In this document: in pieces, positions 22,331 to 34,742 of the stretch
Position numbering within the stretch: position 1 is the first letter of the stretch
Layout of the letters: each line of letters begins with the position of its first letter
NCBI GenBank assembly: GCA_015698045.1
Contig: BLAL01000012.1
Span: forward strand, 1,054,001-1,118,000
DNA: 64,000 nucleotides
Direction: 5' to 3'
Source: Rhizophagus clarus
Lineage: Eukaryota > Glomeromycota > Glomeromycetes > Glomerales > Glomeraceae
The notes under the pieces: model-generated
What the model was told of the DNA's origin: nothing
Seen by the model: the letters and a program-made list of their open reading frames with translations, nothing else
Database searches by the model: none
Position numbers and translations under genes: made by a program

Positions 22331-24316
22331 ATATACAATAAACGAAGTTAACGCCTTTTTAAATGTTTTAAATAAAAAATATTTGGTTTTTTTATTGAGA
22401 TCTCAGGAAAAAAGTGTATCTTTTTAACATTCTATTGTAAAGTAATAGAAAACATTATATTATTACTATACCAGGTAAGAATTTTTAAAAATTTAGAAAA
22501 AAAATTAAAAGCCGGGTTATCGGGTCATTTACAAAGTTTTCATGATATAAGAACCAAAAAATTAATTTTGCATCGCCTAATATGAACAACTCAGCTCCTA
22601 GAATCAGCTGCTTTATTATATGTATGTTATCGAAAAATAAAAGAAAAACGAATTTTTAATACGTAATTTCGTTTGCGATCTTTTTATGAAGGTTTGTACT
22701 GATCAACCCGTGATCGGACTGTGTAACATTTAAGTTTATTTATCTATCTCTAGATAATGGGACGGTGTAAGAAGGACATAAGAATTATTATATTTACTGC
22801 AGATTTCAAAAAATATAAGTGTTGAGGGTTTTTTTCATCATATCTTTTCTATTTTTCGAGATTACGTGTATTAGCAGATGTCATGTGTAATCATTATTAG
22901 ATTTTTAATGTTTCTATCCTTTATATACTATTTTCTTATTGTCTGCAATTTATTTTTCTTGTTATAACTGCTTTACTTCTGCTAAATTTAAGGTTTTTGC
23001 AATCTTGTGCTTGTTCGTATAATTTTTCTTTTAATCATTAGTTTACACTTTCTGTGAAAGACCAACGTATTTTGACTTTAAAACATTAAATTAATGGTGG
23101 CATGGGTGATATTTGTAGCCAGGATGGGCTTGTCACAAGGATGGTTGGGAATCAAGGTTTTTTTTTTTTTGTTTCTTATGTGTGTTTTCATGTACTTAGC
23201 ATCAAATTGCTCATAATATGTTTTCTATCAAATAAAGTAAAAAAAAAATATGATGTAAGAAATAATATTTGACAAGTCTTTAATGTTGAATATGGTGTTA
23301 TTCGTGATCCTTTAATAGTGTCAATGAAGAAGAAATTAAGTAGGTATTTGTCTATTTGATATATGTAAAGAAAGTGTTTATACAGTACATTGCAAAAACA
23401 TATGAACATGTACAGTATGTATCAACATCTTTAAAATCATTTGGAACCATTTTTTAGAATAAAATTAAAATAATTATTGCAATTATCAGAATCTTTTTTT
23501 TTTTATTTAAATAGGTCGTAGAACAAAAAACACACAGTTTACCAAATCCTTGTTTCAAAAAGATTTTTTCGCTATATAATGTAATTCAGGAACAAGTTTA
23601 AGGAAAGTTTGGAAAAAGTATACGTTTATCCCTTTTATTTTTATATCTTGACTACTTTATTAATATTTTGATTATTTGACTTTCATTTGACTTTTATTTG
23701 ATTCTCATTATTATTTCATGTTTCCTTCTTGATTTGGGCGACTGTTAAAAAGTGGGTAGAATCACGTGACTTTAGAAAAAAGAATTTGAAACCATTATAA
23801 AGTTTATGTAAAAAAAAATCAATTAATTTAAAAATCAAATTGTTGATCTGTATAAATTTGGAATTTAATTTTGCTGATCATAATTTTTTGATTCTAGATT
23901 ATTACAAAAAATGATCGTTTAATGTTATCTTGTCATTATCAAATTATGGGCAAGATTTTCATCAAATTTTTTCCTGGAGAATTATATTAATATTCATATT
24001 AATTAAAATTAAAATTAATATTAATTAATATTAAGATAAACATGAACATAAATTTGAACTCATAAATCATTAGAATAAAATTGCAATTTAGGCTCTCCTG
24101 TGATACTTTTATTGTGCATTAATTTGAGCCATCAAATAGTAAATTTTTGAAATTTTGTTGATCAGCAAGAGATTTTTTAACTTTAATACATCAAACATAA
24201 TAATAATCATCATATAATAAAACCATATAGTTTTTTTTTAAAAATTGTTAGATAGTATTTCATGTTTTATTTATAAACTAGAATATGCAATTATTCAGGA
24301 AATTTAATTCTCTATA
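22331..24316. other. Intergenic AT-rich region
   Basis: No gene is supported. The frames present are short and lack domain features. A short palindromic AATTAATATTAATTAAAATT cluster lies near 23985-24030. Confidence 0.4.
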
Positions 24317-26013
24317 TGGGCCGTTGTGAAAAGATTTGTACCTCAAATATTGCATCAATAAAAAAAATTTTATTATGTAAATTTGTTTGTTTTTATTATA
24401 AATATTATCAGTACATATTGGGAAAGATATAATATAAATATTACGTTAAGTCACATAATCCTCATCAGAAGTACTATAAGCGTCAAATTCATCATCAATT
24501 AATTGTATGTTTTTGTCAAACTCAAAATATTCCTTAGCATTTTTAAGTGCTCTTCTCTATAGTCATACAATAACTTTTGAGGAAATTTTTTCTTTAAATG
24601 CATTTAGTAGTGTATTTCTAACAGATAAAAGGTTTGAATCGTGCAACTTCACCCTTCACAACTGATCAAACACCTTCAATAGATTGCAGTTCGCAATGGT
24701 AAGGGGGGTAAAATTAACTTCATGTTCATATTATTCTGCAATTTTAACACAAGAAAGTGGAACCTTTTCTTTATTTATTTGAACCAGTTCCAAAAGTTCT
24801 GGTTTTCTTAATTCATCAGAAAAAGCAATATCATGTGCATTTAACCAATCAATAATTTCTTGCTTTTTTGCGCTCAAAGTTGAAATACTTTCAACACGTC
24901 ATTTGTAATAGTTTGCCCCATCCATGTAAATACTTACAGGCCATATTTTTCATGAAGTGTTTTGCAAAGAATTGAAAAAAGGTCTTCAAAAATTTCTGCA
25001 GTAAAATTTCCATGATAATTTACTTGGTTGGGAACGATATTTGCTTCTTTAACAACATTGGGAACATCATTCCATTCTTCAGCATTATTTCTTTTTCTTC
25101 TTCTGTTACTTGGAGGTTTAATTATTGGGTCCTAAATATGGATAGAATTAGGAACAAGTTTACCATATAGCTTGTTAGAAAACCCATTTTGGAACACAAT
25201 AATTGCTTCAAAAATTACCACTAACAGACCATGCCTAGGCGTTAAAATAATACCGTGATGAGGAACCCATATATTGCGAGAATTATGATGTAAATGACAG
25301 TATGATTCATCAAGAAAAACTCCTGGACGATGTGAAACATCATTTTGGCCTTCTAAATTAGCAAAACAAAAATGTAAATAATGGCTACAGAAAGCAACAT
25401 TGTTTGGTGAATCATGAAGAAAGTTTTACGCTCTCCTTAACCATAATAAAAGCCCAACTTATGTAATACTCGAACAAGCCTCCATCTAGAAAAGTTATAT
25501 CCTTTTTTAGCAAGAAACTGTTGTAAAGTATGTGTAGAAAGTTGCTCAGCTGTTTTATTAGCATTTAAAATTTTTGTACGCAAAAGTTCTAAAATGTTTT
25601 TGTTGGATTGCAATTTAGGTTATTTGAAAGGTTTATGCAGTGTAAAAGTATTGTCTCTGTGGCTCTTCCAGTCTGACACCACACTCTCAACTGTACCCTT
25701 TATTACGCCCAACACCTCAGCAATATGCTTGCGTAATGTGGTCTTATAATGATCTTTCTTTTTAGAGTTAGCCCCTAAAAAATAATTGTAAATGTTAATT
25801 ATCATCAACTTTTCGTTGTAAGTTAGTGGTGTGCCGCTTCATTTCATGAAGGAACTATGCGAGGTAGGGTAAAAAAATTTTGGTAAAATTATTTATTTGA
25901 AGTCATTTTAATATATATTTTTTTCAGCCCACTTTAATTTAATCACGCGATACTTTTCTTGATATAAATCATTTCCTTATTGGGTAAGGTACAAATCTTT
26001 TTGCAATGGCCCA
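24317..26013 (-). mobile_element. Tc1/mariner-like DNA transposon, decayed
   Basis: Terminal inverted repeats are TGGGCCGTTGTGAAAAGATT plus TGTACC at the left and the complement of TGGGCCATTGCAAAAAGATT plus TGTACC at the right. TA dinucleotides flank both ends (24315-24316 and 26014-26015). Length is 1697 bp. It carries one decayed transposase on the minus strand. The TA target duplication and DDE-type gene place it in the Tc1/mariner (IS630-like) superfamily. Confidence 0.85.
24450..25808 (-). pseudogene. Tc1/mariner-like (IS630-type) transposase pseudogene
   Basis: The minus strand begins with a helix-turn-helix segment (TTLRKHIAEVLGVIKGTVESVV, 25808-25620). It continues with the catalytic core RPGVFLDESYCHLHHNSRN (about 25310-25260, first aspartate in LDES), then GLLVVIFEA. 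The second part has a WMGQTIT segment where YMDGANYH is expected, LPPLPIA near the usual PPYHCELQSIE segment, and ends SVRNTLLNAFKE and EFDAYSTSDED. At least six in-frame stops plus shifts separate these pieces, so it is inactive. It accounts for nearly all of the element's interior. Confidence 0.85.
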
Positions 26014-26035
26014 TATTATATAATTAAATATACTG

Positions 26036-26165
26036 TATAAAGCTCTACGTAAGTTGAACCAAGCCAAGCCATTAGGCTTGGCTTGATAGGTTACAGTCAG
26101 TAATGAACTTGTCTTGAAAAACCCAAGCTGGCTTATAAGCCAGATCAAGCTATCATATAAAAAAT
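26036..26165 (+). mobile_element. hAT-like end fragment (TAAAGCTCT family)
   Basis: It begins TAAAGCTCTACGTAAG and is followed by repeated AAGCCAAGCC and CTTGGCTTG words. This matches the terminus and subterminal repeats of the complete non-autonomous element at 30392-32806. No partner end was found to the right before 28760, so it is a truncated copy or its right end was lost in the satellite. Confidence 0.5.
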
Positions 26166-26769
26166 GTTGCGAAAATATTTCTATATTATTATTGTTTTAT
26201 GAAAAATGCCATTTTGGCATCTTTTTATTTTTTTTTATGATAAAAACATTAATTATTTTTAATAACTAAAAAGATATTTTTTTTTTGATAATTTTTTTTG
26301 CTCGTTTAATTAAAAAAATGGTTTTATTTTTTTTAAAAGATATGTCAAAAGCTAAAAAATGATTAAAAAATTGTTTTAACTTAATTGTTTTAACTAAAAA
26401 AACTTTTAATCATTTTAACTAAAGAAAAAAATAATTTTTTTTAATTGTTTTAACAAAACGATTTTTTTCTAATAGTTTTAACTAAAATTCAAAAAAGAAA
26501 CTGATTTTTTTTATCAATTTAACTATTTTTTTAATAAAATGATAAAAAAAATCATCTTTTTTAATATAACAATTTAAAAAAATTGTTTTCTTTTTGAATT
26601 TTTTTAGTTAAAATGATAAAAAAATGATTATTTTTTATCGTTTTATTAAAAAAAATGATAAAAATGTTTTCTTCAATCGTTTTATTAAAAGAAAACTATA
26701 AAATGTCTTCTTCGATCATTTTGTTAAAAGGAAATGATAAAACATCTTCTTTTAATTATTTTATTAAAG

Positions 26770-27548
26770 GAAATGATAAACCTGATGTTTAATTAAAAAA
26801 CTGATAAAAATGACTTTTTTTTATCGTTTAATTACTTTTTTTATCATTTAATTAAAAAAAACTGATAGAAATGACTTTTTTATCATTTAATTAAAAAAAA
26901 CTGATAAAAATGATTTTTTTTATCGTTTAATTAAAAAACTGATAAAAATGACTTTTTTTATCGTTTAATTAAAAAACTGATAAAAATGACTTTTTTTATC
27001 GTTTAATTAAAAAACTGATAAAAATGACTTTTTTTATCGTTTAATTAAAAAACTGATAAAAATGACTTTTTTTATCGTTTAATTAAAAAAACTGATAAAA
27101 ATGACTTTTTTTATCATTTAATTAAAAAAACTGATAAAAATGACTTTTTTTATCATTTAATTAAAAAAACTGATAAAAATGACTTTTTTTATCGTTTAAT
27201 TAAAAAAACTGATAAAAATGACTTTTTTTATCGTTTAATTAAAAAAACTGATAAAAATGACTTTTTTTATCGTTTAATTAAAAAAAACTAATAAAAATGA
27301 CTTTTTTTATTGTTTAATTAAAAAAAACAGATAAAAATAACTTTTTTTATCGTTTAATTAAAAAAAACTGATAAAAGACTTATTTTTATTATTTTTTTTT
27401 AATTAAACAATAAAAAAAAGTCATTTTTATCAGATTTTTTTAATTAAACAATAAAAAAGACTTTTTTTATTATTTAATTAAAAAAAATGATAAAAATGAT
27501 TTTTTTTATCGTTTAATTAAAAAAAAATAATAAAAATGACTTTTTTTA
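26770..27548 (+). repeat. AT-rich satellite, about 37-bp unit
   Basis: Roughly 19-20 head-to-tail copies of a 37-38 bp unit built from TTAATTAAAAAACTGATAAA and AATGACTTTTTTTATCG. Units at 26900-27280 are almost identical and edge units are diverged. A degenerate halo extends back to about 26200. Near 27400-27450 copies turn to the opposite orientation. The array resumes after the solo LTR at 28055-28400. Confidence 0.9.
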
Positions 27549-27552
27549 TCGT

Positions 27553-28054
27553 TGTTAGACGAATGATTTACCTGATGATGAATATTAATATTACTGCGTC
27601 ACAAATGATCAATGTAGTATATAAAGTATATTAAGTATATTTAGTATATTTAGTATATATTTCTTATATATCATTTATAGTATATATAGTATTTATTTCT
27701 TATATTTCTTTTATTATTTAAGTTCCTTATATATTATTTATTATATTTATATCTTTTATATCTTTTATTATTTATATATTTGAATGAAGTTCAATTTGTA
27801 TAAATATCTTGAATATTCGCTTAAAATAAAGGAAGTTCAGACAAGTTGTTTATAATTAATAAAGTTGTAATTGCAAGTGTTATAAGATTGCCTTATTGTA
27901 TAAGTTGTTAACGTACCTATAACTAATAAAGATACATTTTAATTATCGAATACACTGCCTTTTAGCGTGTAAGGAATTGATTGGAATACTTCATAGCTAG
28001 TGTCTCCCTGAAGATATTCATAATTCACTGCTCGACAGACTGAGTTGGTGAACA
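27553..28054. mobile_element. Solo LTR, fossil
   Basis: A 502-bp segment starting TGTTAG and ending AACA, with no similarity to the satellite it interrupts, flanked by TCGT on both sides (27549-27552 and 28055-28058). Size, TG...CA ends and a 4-5 bp target duplication fit a lone LTR left by recombination between the two LTRs of a retroelement, possibly Copia-like. No internal coding region remains. Its insertion postdates expansion of the satellite. The clean target duplication suggests moderate age. Confidence 0.7.
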
Positions 28055-28058
28055 TCGT

Positions 28059-28760
28059 TTAATTAAAAAAAACAATAAAAATGGCTTTTTATCATTTAAT
28101 TAAAAAAAAATGACAAAACCAATTTTTTTTATTGTTTAATTTAAAAAAACGATAAAAACATCTTTTATCATTAAAAAAAAATGTTTTTTTTAATAGTTAT
28201 ATTAAAAAGAAAATGGTTTTGTTTTTTTTTTAAAAAATAATCATTTTAACTAAAAAAAATGATTCTTTTAATCATTTTTTTTTATTAATCACTTTTTAAA
28301 AAATATAAAACCCTTTTTATTTACAACTTCTTTAATTGTTTTAATTAAAAAAAAATGATTTTTTTATGATTTAATTAAAAAACTCATTTTTTTAAATACT
28401 TTAGTCAAAAAAAGAATGCCGTATCAGCATTTTGATAATTGAAAAAATGTTTTTAACATTTTTAATTGGCAATTTTTGAGTCAGGTGATGAAAACGATAA
28501 TAAAATTTGACAGAAATTCATTAATTAAAAACCATATTCCTGAATGTGAAGTTGTTTGCAAGTTTCACTAGCCAAATGTCTAAAAAATGTTATTTTAATT
28601 TGAAACTTCTAGGAATTGGCTTATTTCTCCAATATTACATTATAGTATTTTTACACGAGATTAGTGGAAAACTGTTTCATTAAATTCAAACAACAAAAAC
28701 ATAGTTTTTACCATACCATTTTGCTTATACATGCATGTTAGTTGTATCCTTAATGGCAAG
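28059..28760. other. Satellite remainder and AT-rich flank
   Basis: The first 340 bp are diverged satellite units. The rest is unremarkable AT-rich sequence without a gene. Confidence 0.5.
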
Positions 28761-29356
28761 GACTTTATAATTATCCTATAAAAAAATTGGATAAGGAATT
28801 TATACATTTTTTTATACGAAAAAAGTCATATGAATATTGTATGATTATCGTATAATAAACGTAGAATTTTCTGTAAAAAATATATACGTAAAAAATACAT
28901 GATACAGAAATCTGTCCAATTCCGTATCATAAAATTACAGTTTATATACTAAAAAATACTGAAAATACTGAAATTATACATTTTTTTAACGTAATTTATA
29001 ATATAAATTTTATTATTTAATTTTAATTTTTAAATAATAATATTTTCATTGAATATGTTTTATTAATCAATATTTAAATAATAAATAAATAAATATCATT
29101 TTATTTAATACAAATATTTAATTTCTTATTACATTTCTTTAACTCTATTAAAAACCAAACTCCCCCCTATACTGTATTATACCTACAGTAATTCTAGAAT
29201 TATCCTATGCTAGTCTCCAAGAGTTAGCATGCCTACAAAAAAAAAAACATAAAAAAAACAACCCACAAAAAGAAATCAACATGAAAAAACAAATCAACCT
29301 GCAAAGAAAGAAATCAACTCACAAAGAAAGAAACCCACAAAGAAAGTAACCAACCC
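28761..29356. other. AT-rich region ending in a purine-rich minisatellite
   Basis: Bases 29230-29356 consist of repeats of the type ATCAACCTGCAAAGAAAGAA, CTCACAAAGAAAG and ACCCACAAAGAAAG. The same kind of sequence resumes at 34743 after the hAT element, showing that the element landed inside this block. The earlier part has ATTGTATGATTATCGTATAA-type words that recur inverted near 35560-35710. Confidence 0.5.
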
Positions 29357-29641
29357 TAGGGAATTGAGTTGACACCCAAAATCATTGTTCAATTAATTGG
29401 TTAAATTTTTTAGGCAAGATCGACCAAAATTGACTAATAAGCTGTAATCGATTAAAGTTCGATCAGGTATACTCGATCTAATAAACTTGAACAATTAATC
29501 GAACAATTAATCGATTAAATGTCATAAATAATTAGTATTTTATTAGTAAATTAAAATAAATAAAAAATAAATATAATAGTATTTATGCAGTTTTATACTT
29601 TCGCATTATTTTAAATTGACATACAGTACATGTCAAACAAA

Positions 29642-30136
29642 CTACTTAAATACATTAAAATATTCGCTATTTCTCTTGAGAAATAGTAATTCAGTAACTA
29701 TAGATGCTTTTAACCGGTTCCTTTCTTCACAAATTTGATTTCCAGCATCACTGAATAGTCTTTCACTTGAAACTGACGTGGCTGGTATATATAAATATTT
29801 ACAAGCTAATTCATATAACACTGGGAATGAATCTTTATTATTTTGCCACCATTGAAAAGGATTGGTATCGTAAGAAGCTTGAGGAGTCCTAAAATAATTG
29901 TCAAATTCAGTGTCTTCATTTTTTTCTATAACTTGAGGGCCAAAAATATATGCGTGAAAATGGTCAATTGATGAATTATTATTAGAAAAATTTTCTTTGG
30001 GTTGTGTATTATTTTGAGGCTTAATCTCATCATACTGAACTTTCAGTTCAACCTTTACTCTTTCTCGCAATTCATTAGGCCAACCATGTGTTCTTTTGCA
30101 TTGGGGATCAAGAATAGTTGCCAAAAGCATAGCCAT
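29642..30136 (-). pseudogene. hAT transposase C-terminal dimerisation domain
   Basis: This 164-aa frame carries ATILDPQCK near its start and then the hATC signature: NPFQWWQNNKDSFPVLYELA, KYLYIPATSVSSERLFSDAG and ERNRLKASIVTELLFLKRN. The domain normally dimerises the transposase. Here it is intact as a frame but separated by stops and by the nested element from the rest of the gene. It is the 3' end of the transposase relic that begins at 34360. Confidence 0.9.
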
Positions 30137-30976
30137 AGGAGGATCATTCCAATAATCAAATAAAGCACCATAAATTTCCTTTTGAACTTTATTAATTATA
30201 GATGCAGTATTTAGCTGTTGTTGATGATGTTAACATTGAGGTTGTTGTTGATGTTGTTGTTGAAGTTGTTGATGTTGAGATTGTTGTCTTGTAGTAACAT
30301 TTGGCTGTATACGCTATTCATCTTCTTCCTCTTCATCTGACTCACTTTCCCCCTTATCCTCATCATCACTTTCTTTATCATCATCTTCTAATAAAGCTCT
30401 GCATGAGCCGGTTTAAGTCAAGCTACAGTCTGGCTTGGCTTGGCTTGAAAAAAAAAATTCTGGCTTGAGTCATAATGAGTCAAGCCACAAAAAATCTTAG
30501 CTCAACTCATTCAAGCCAAGCTGAGCCATGAAAAATTCTAGCTCAAGCCAAGTTGAGCTTGAGATGGCTCAAGCTGGCTCAAGTTTTATTATCAAAAAAA
30601 AAAGCCAAAACTAGGCGTTTTTATATGTAAAGTTACAAAAAAAAAAATACCAGAACTAATGGTCCTGGCAGGACCCCGAATAATACTAATATAACTCACA
30701 TACGGGTTGGCGTAGAGTTTATATGAAATTACTTTTTAAACCTACAAATTGAATTTGTGTAAATCGGTCAATTTGGAGTAACTCACATATTATGTTTGCG
30801 TAGAGTTTATAATAATAGATATACGTGAATTTATTTTTAAAAAATACTAATTTTGGTAAATTAAATTATTCGGTATTTACCAAAATTTATTTTATTTTAT
30901 TTATTTTTTCACTTTTTTCGGTATTTTATACCAAATTTATTTATTTTTATTATTCTTTTTCAGTTTTTAATACCCT

Positions 30977-32220
30977 AATTCCAAAAGTCTGGTCGTGTTT
31001 TTCGCCTGGCAACACTACAAAAAATAAAAAAAAATAATTAATTAGTTAAAAAAAAGAACAATGAAAGACACCTCACCCACCCTCTCTTACCTTAATTCCA
31101 AAAGTCTGGTCGTGCTTTTCATTCAGTAATACTACAAAAAGTAAAAAAAAAAAATTAATTAGTTAAAAAAAAGAACAACGAAAGACACCTCACCCACCCT
31201 CCCTTTACCTTAATTCCAAAAGTCCGGTCGTGCTTTTCATCTGGCAACACTACAAAAAATAAAAAAAAAATAATTAATTAATTAGTTAAAAAAAATTACC
31301 GAAAAACACTTCCCCCACCCTCCCTCACCTTAATTCCAAAAGTCTGGTCATGCTTTTCGTTTGGCAACACTACAAAAAGTAAAAAAAGTTAATACTTAAT
31401 TAATTAAAAAAAACAACGAAACACTTCCCCCAACCCTCTCTCACCTTAATTCCAAAAGTCCGGTGATGTTTTTCATCTGGCAACACTACAAAAAAATAAA
31501 AAAAAAGTAATTAATTAATTAATTAAAAAAAATTACCGAAAAACACTTCCCCACCCTCCCTCACATTAATTCCAAAAGTCCGGTCATGCCTTTCATCTGG
31601 CAATACTACAAAAAAATAAAAAAAAAATTAATATTTAATTAATTAAAAAAAAATAATGAAACACCTCCCCCAACCCCCCTCCCTTACCTTAATTCCAAAA
31701 GTCTGGTCGTGCCTTTCGTCTGGCAATACTACAAAAAATAAAAATAAAAAATAATTAATTAATTAGTTAAAAAAAAATACCGAAAAAACACTTCCCACTC
31801 TCCCTTACCTTAATTCCAAAAGTCCGGTCGTGCCTTTTATCTGGCAACACTACAAAAAATAAAATAAAAAATAATTAATTAATTAGTTAAAAAAAAACAA
31901 CGAAACACCTCTTCCAACCCCTCCCTTACCTTAATTCTAAAAGTCCAGTCGTGCCTTTCGTCTGGCAACACTATAAAAAAATAAAAAAAAAATAATTAAT
32001 TAATTAGTTAAAAAAAACATCAAAAAACACTTCCCCACCTCCCTTACCTTAATTCCAAAAGTCCGGTCGTGCTTTTCATCTGGCAACACTACAAAAAGTA
32101 AAAAAAAAGTTAATACTTAATTAGTTAAAAAAAACACTGAAACACCTTCCCCAACCCCTCCCTTACCTTAATTCCAAAAATCCAGTCGTGATTTTCGTCT
32201 GGCAATACCACAAAAATAAA
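30977..32220 (+). repeat. 118-bp minisatellite, 11 units
   Basis: The word AATTCCAAAAGTC begins units at 30977, 31094, 31212, 31332, 31448, 31568, 31691, 31812, 31932 (variant), 32051 and 32170, a period of 116-123 bp. Each unit has a GC-richer half (GGTCGTGCTTTTCATCTGGC plus AACACTAC), an A-run with TTAATTAATTAGTTAAAA, and a C-rich CACTTCCCCCACCCTCCC stretch. It lies wholly within the nested element. Confidence 0.95.
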
Positions 32221-32344
32221 CCGATAAATGATTAAAAAAAAGATCAGATATTCGGATTATCTGATTAGATTGGCAAATCACATGATCCTGCCTTTATACC
32301 GAATAATTTGTTATAGTGTTAACAGTGTTTTGTATTATAAAATC

Positions 32345-32595
32345 ATAAAAAAAAAATGCCAGAACTATTGATACCGGCGTTTTTTATTCATAAAATTGCA
32401 AAAAGTGCCAGAACAAATAGTTCTGGCATTTTTTATATATAAATTTGTAAAAAATAAATGCCAGAACTATTGGTACCAGCGTTTTTTATTCATAAAATTG
32501 CAAAAAGTGCTGGAACAAATAGTTCCAGCATTTTTATATATAAATTTGCAAAAAAAAATGCCAGAACTATTGGTACCAGCATTTTTTATAAAAAA
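32345..32595 (+). repeat. Short palindromic repeat inside nested element
   Basis: Alternating units of about 60 bp contain GCCAGAACTATTGGTACCAG or its variant, and near-perfect palindromes such as GCCAGAACAAATAGTTCTGGC and GCTGGAACAAATAGTTCCAGC. Changes in one arm are matched in the other, which suggests gene conversion or selection for hairpin pairing. Confidence 0.8.
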
Positions 32596-32819
32596 TTGCC
32601 AAGCTTGATCTGACTCATGAGCCGGCTTGAGCTTTTCAAGCCAAGCCTACTGCCAGCTTGAATTTATCAAGCTAAGCCTAATACCTGATTCAAGCTTTTT
32701 CAAGCTGGCTTGTGAGCCACCAAGCCAATTTAATCATGGCTTGGTTTGGCTCAGCTTGAAAAGCTTGAGCCAGCTTGCAAGCTGGCTCAGCTCATGCAGA
32801 ACTTTATCTTCTACTTTAT

Positions 32820-34360
32820 CATCATCATCTATAGTTATATTAACAATTATTAAAAATTAGAAGTTGAAATAAAAAAATAAAAAAAATTTTCAAATAATTA
32901 AAAATTTTCATCACCATTACCTTCAATACCTTTTTCATTTTCATCATCATCTTCAATTAAAGGTGTATAGTAAAATCTAATAGATTCTAAAGTTGAATAT
33001 ATTAAGGATATTGTGCAATATTTTTCACCACCCAAAAATGTGGTTGCACGCTCAATTGGTTGAAATAATTTGCACAATTCTTCTAATAATTTTCATTCAC
33101 AATCTTTTAAATATCTTTTTCTTAATTTTTTCTAATCTTTTATTGCGCTACTGTTTGAATCTAGTCTTAAAGTTATTAGCGTCCTTTTTATTGCTTCTTT
33201 TAATTCTAATAATCTTTTCCAAGATGATAAAGTAGATCCCCACCTTGTTTTACAATCAGCAATAGTACGAAGGATTTGCAGAGAACTACCTGGAATATTA
33301 ATTGGTTCATTGGAATCTTGTAATTCCCTATCAGATGATGTTAAAGTTTGTCTTGTAATTTCTTTATTTAAATTTGCAATTTCAATTTGTGCTCATTCTA
33401 GATGTTCAGCTTGTTTAGATGAATTGAAAAATTGATTAAGTTTTCGAAATCTACATGCATATGACTTAATTTTACGCAATTCTTTCATTATACATAACTG
33501 AAGCATATGAGAAGTACATGCAATCCTATCTACACCATTCCACTCTCTAATCGCTTTTACTACATTTGCTCCATTAATTTACTTTATCATATAAATAAAG
33601 TTCCTGAATTTTTTTTACTAATGCTAAACAAATATTTTTAGCTGTATGAGGATATTTAATAAGATCAATACAAATAAGGATATCATATAATTCCATATTA
33701 GGAGTTAACCAATGACCGGTAATACCAATATAGCCTTGATTATTACGGGCAATCCATAAATCAGTTGTAATAGCTGCATAAATACAAGTTTCATTGATCA
33801 ATTGCTTCATTTGCAAAAGTGCTTCTTGATAACCAGCTCCGATATCAGCTTTTAGTGTTCTGTAATATGGTACAATAAAGGCAGGATCCACTCTTTTTAT
33901 AAACCGTTTAAAACCTTCTTCTACAATTGTAGCAAATGGTCACCTATCAGTAACCAGCCAATCTGTAAGACCATTACGTAAATATTGCTGTTTGGGTTCT
34001 TTATGTGGAGTGAATTTTTTAATTTGATCATCTATTTTAAGTTGCTTATTTCAATAAAACAAAAGAAAATTTATTAATTATTTATTAAAATTAATTCAAT
34101 TTAACAATTTTATTTACCTGCTCCTTTTTTTTATTAAACACTTTATGTTTATCACCCAAATGATAACTCATGCTTGAAGTTTGTGTTTTATATAGCAAAT
34201 TTGCGCCACACACTATTTCATTTTCACCATCTTTTTCTATATATTGATAATACACATGCCCGTCTGTTTTCTCTACAAAGTAATCCCACACCCAACTGGT
34301 TTTATTTGCAGATTTTGGGATAATTTGTGGTTCTTGTTCATCTGTAATATTACTTGCCAA
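32820..34360 (-). pseudogene. hAT transposase N-terminal and core relic
   Basis: Minus-strand pieces in order are a BED-like finger (34360-34091: SWVWDYFVEK, then MSYHLGDKH, with only one visible cysteine), then the core 33891-33574 (TDLWIARNNQGYIGITGHWL). Next come REWNGVDRIACTSHMLQLCI, DCKTRWGSTLSSWKRLLEL and FQPIERATTFLGGEKY, ending in an acidic run at 32940-32815. Several in-frame stops lie between 33570 and 33100. The order matches active hAT transposases. The relic is inactive. Confidence 0.88.
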
Positions 34361-34742
34361 ACGTTTTGATGCGTGTAAAGATTCAGTGGAACTATTTGCA
34401 CGTTTTAGAGGTATTATTTATGTTAAAAGAGTTTATTAATACTATAAGTAGAGAGTGTGAAAGAAAGAAACTTTCTTACTTGTTACAAAGAAAAATTAGC
34501 GAAGTTGCTATTTTAAGGATTTATCACGTTTATTTAACCAATTTTATCATTAAAGCATGATTAATATTTTAATCGATTTATTTTATTCGAGTATTATATA
34601 ATCAATTTTACGTGTTGCAAATTTATTCGATTATATGTTGATCGATTTTAATTTTTCGAGTACTCGATACACAAAATCATTAGTCGAGTCACTTGACTTG
34701 ATTGATCATGATCGATTTTGAATTGGTCAGCTCAATTCCCTA

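Larger units (their letters stand above)
30392..32806. mobile_element. Nested non-autonomous hAT-like element
   Basis: Left end TAAAGCTCTGCATGAGC, right end the complement of TAAAGTTCTGCATGAGC, flanked by TCTTCTAA (30384-30391) and TCTTCTAC (32807-32814), an 8-bp duplication with one mismatch. Both subterminal 200-bp zones are packed with CTTGGCTTGA/GAGCCAAGC/CAAGCTGGCTC words in both orientations, likely transposase binding sites. The centre is two minisatellites. No transposase is encoded. It sits in the acidic region of the host hAT gene, so it inserted after the outer element. Confidence 0.88.
29357..34742 (-). mobile_element. hAT transposon, decayed, with nested insertion
   Basis: Ends are TAGGGAATTGAGTTGAC at the left and the complement, TAGGGAATTGAGCTGAC, at the right. 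The 8-bp target duplications are ACCAACCC (29349-29356) and ACCAACTC (34743-34750), seven of eight matching. Transposase remains run on the minus strand from a BED-like finger (34360) to the hAT dimerisation domain (29642). The 5386-bp span includes a 2415-bp nested element. Subterminal sequence is rich in ATCGATT/AATCGATT words. The TIR, 8-bp duplication and domains together identify hAT. Confidence 0.93.

Noticed and set aside
26770-27548. Regular short repeats as a CRISPR array
   Set aside because: Units are contiguous, without unique spacers, in a eukaryotic AT-rich satellite.
32396-33235. Plus-strand frames of 70-80 codons
   Set aside because: They lie in the palindromic repeat and opposite the hAT transposase relic, and are antisense or repeat artefacts.
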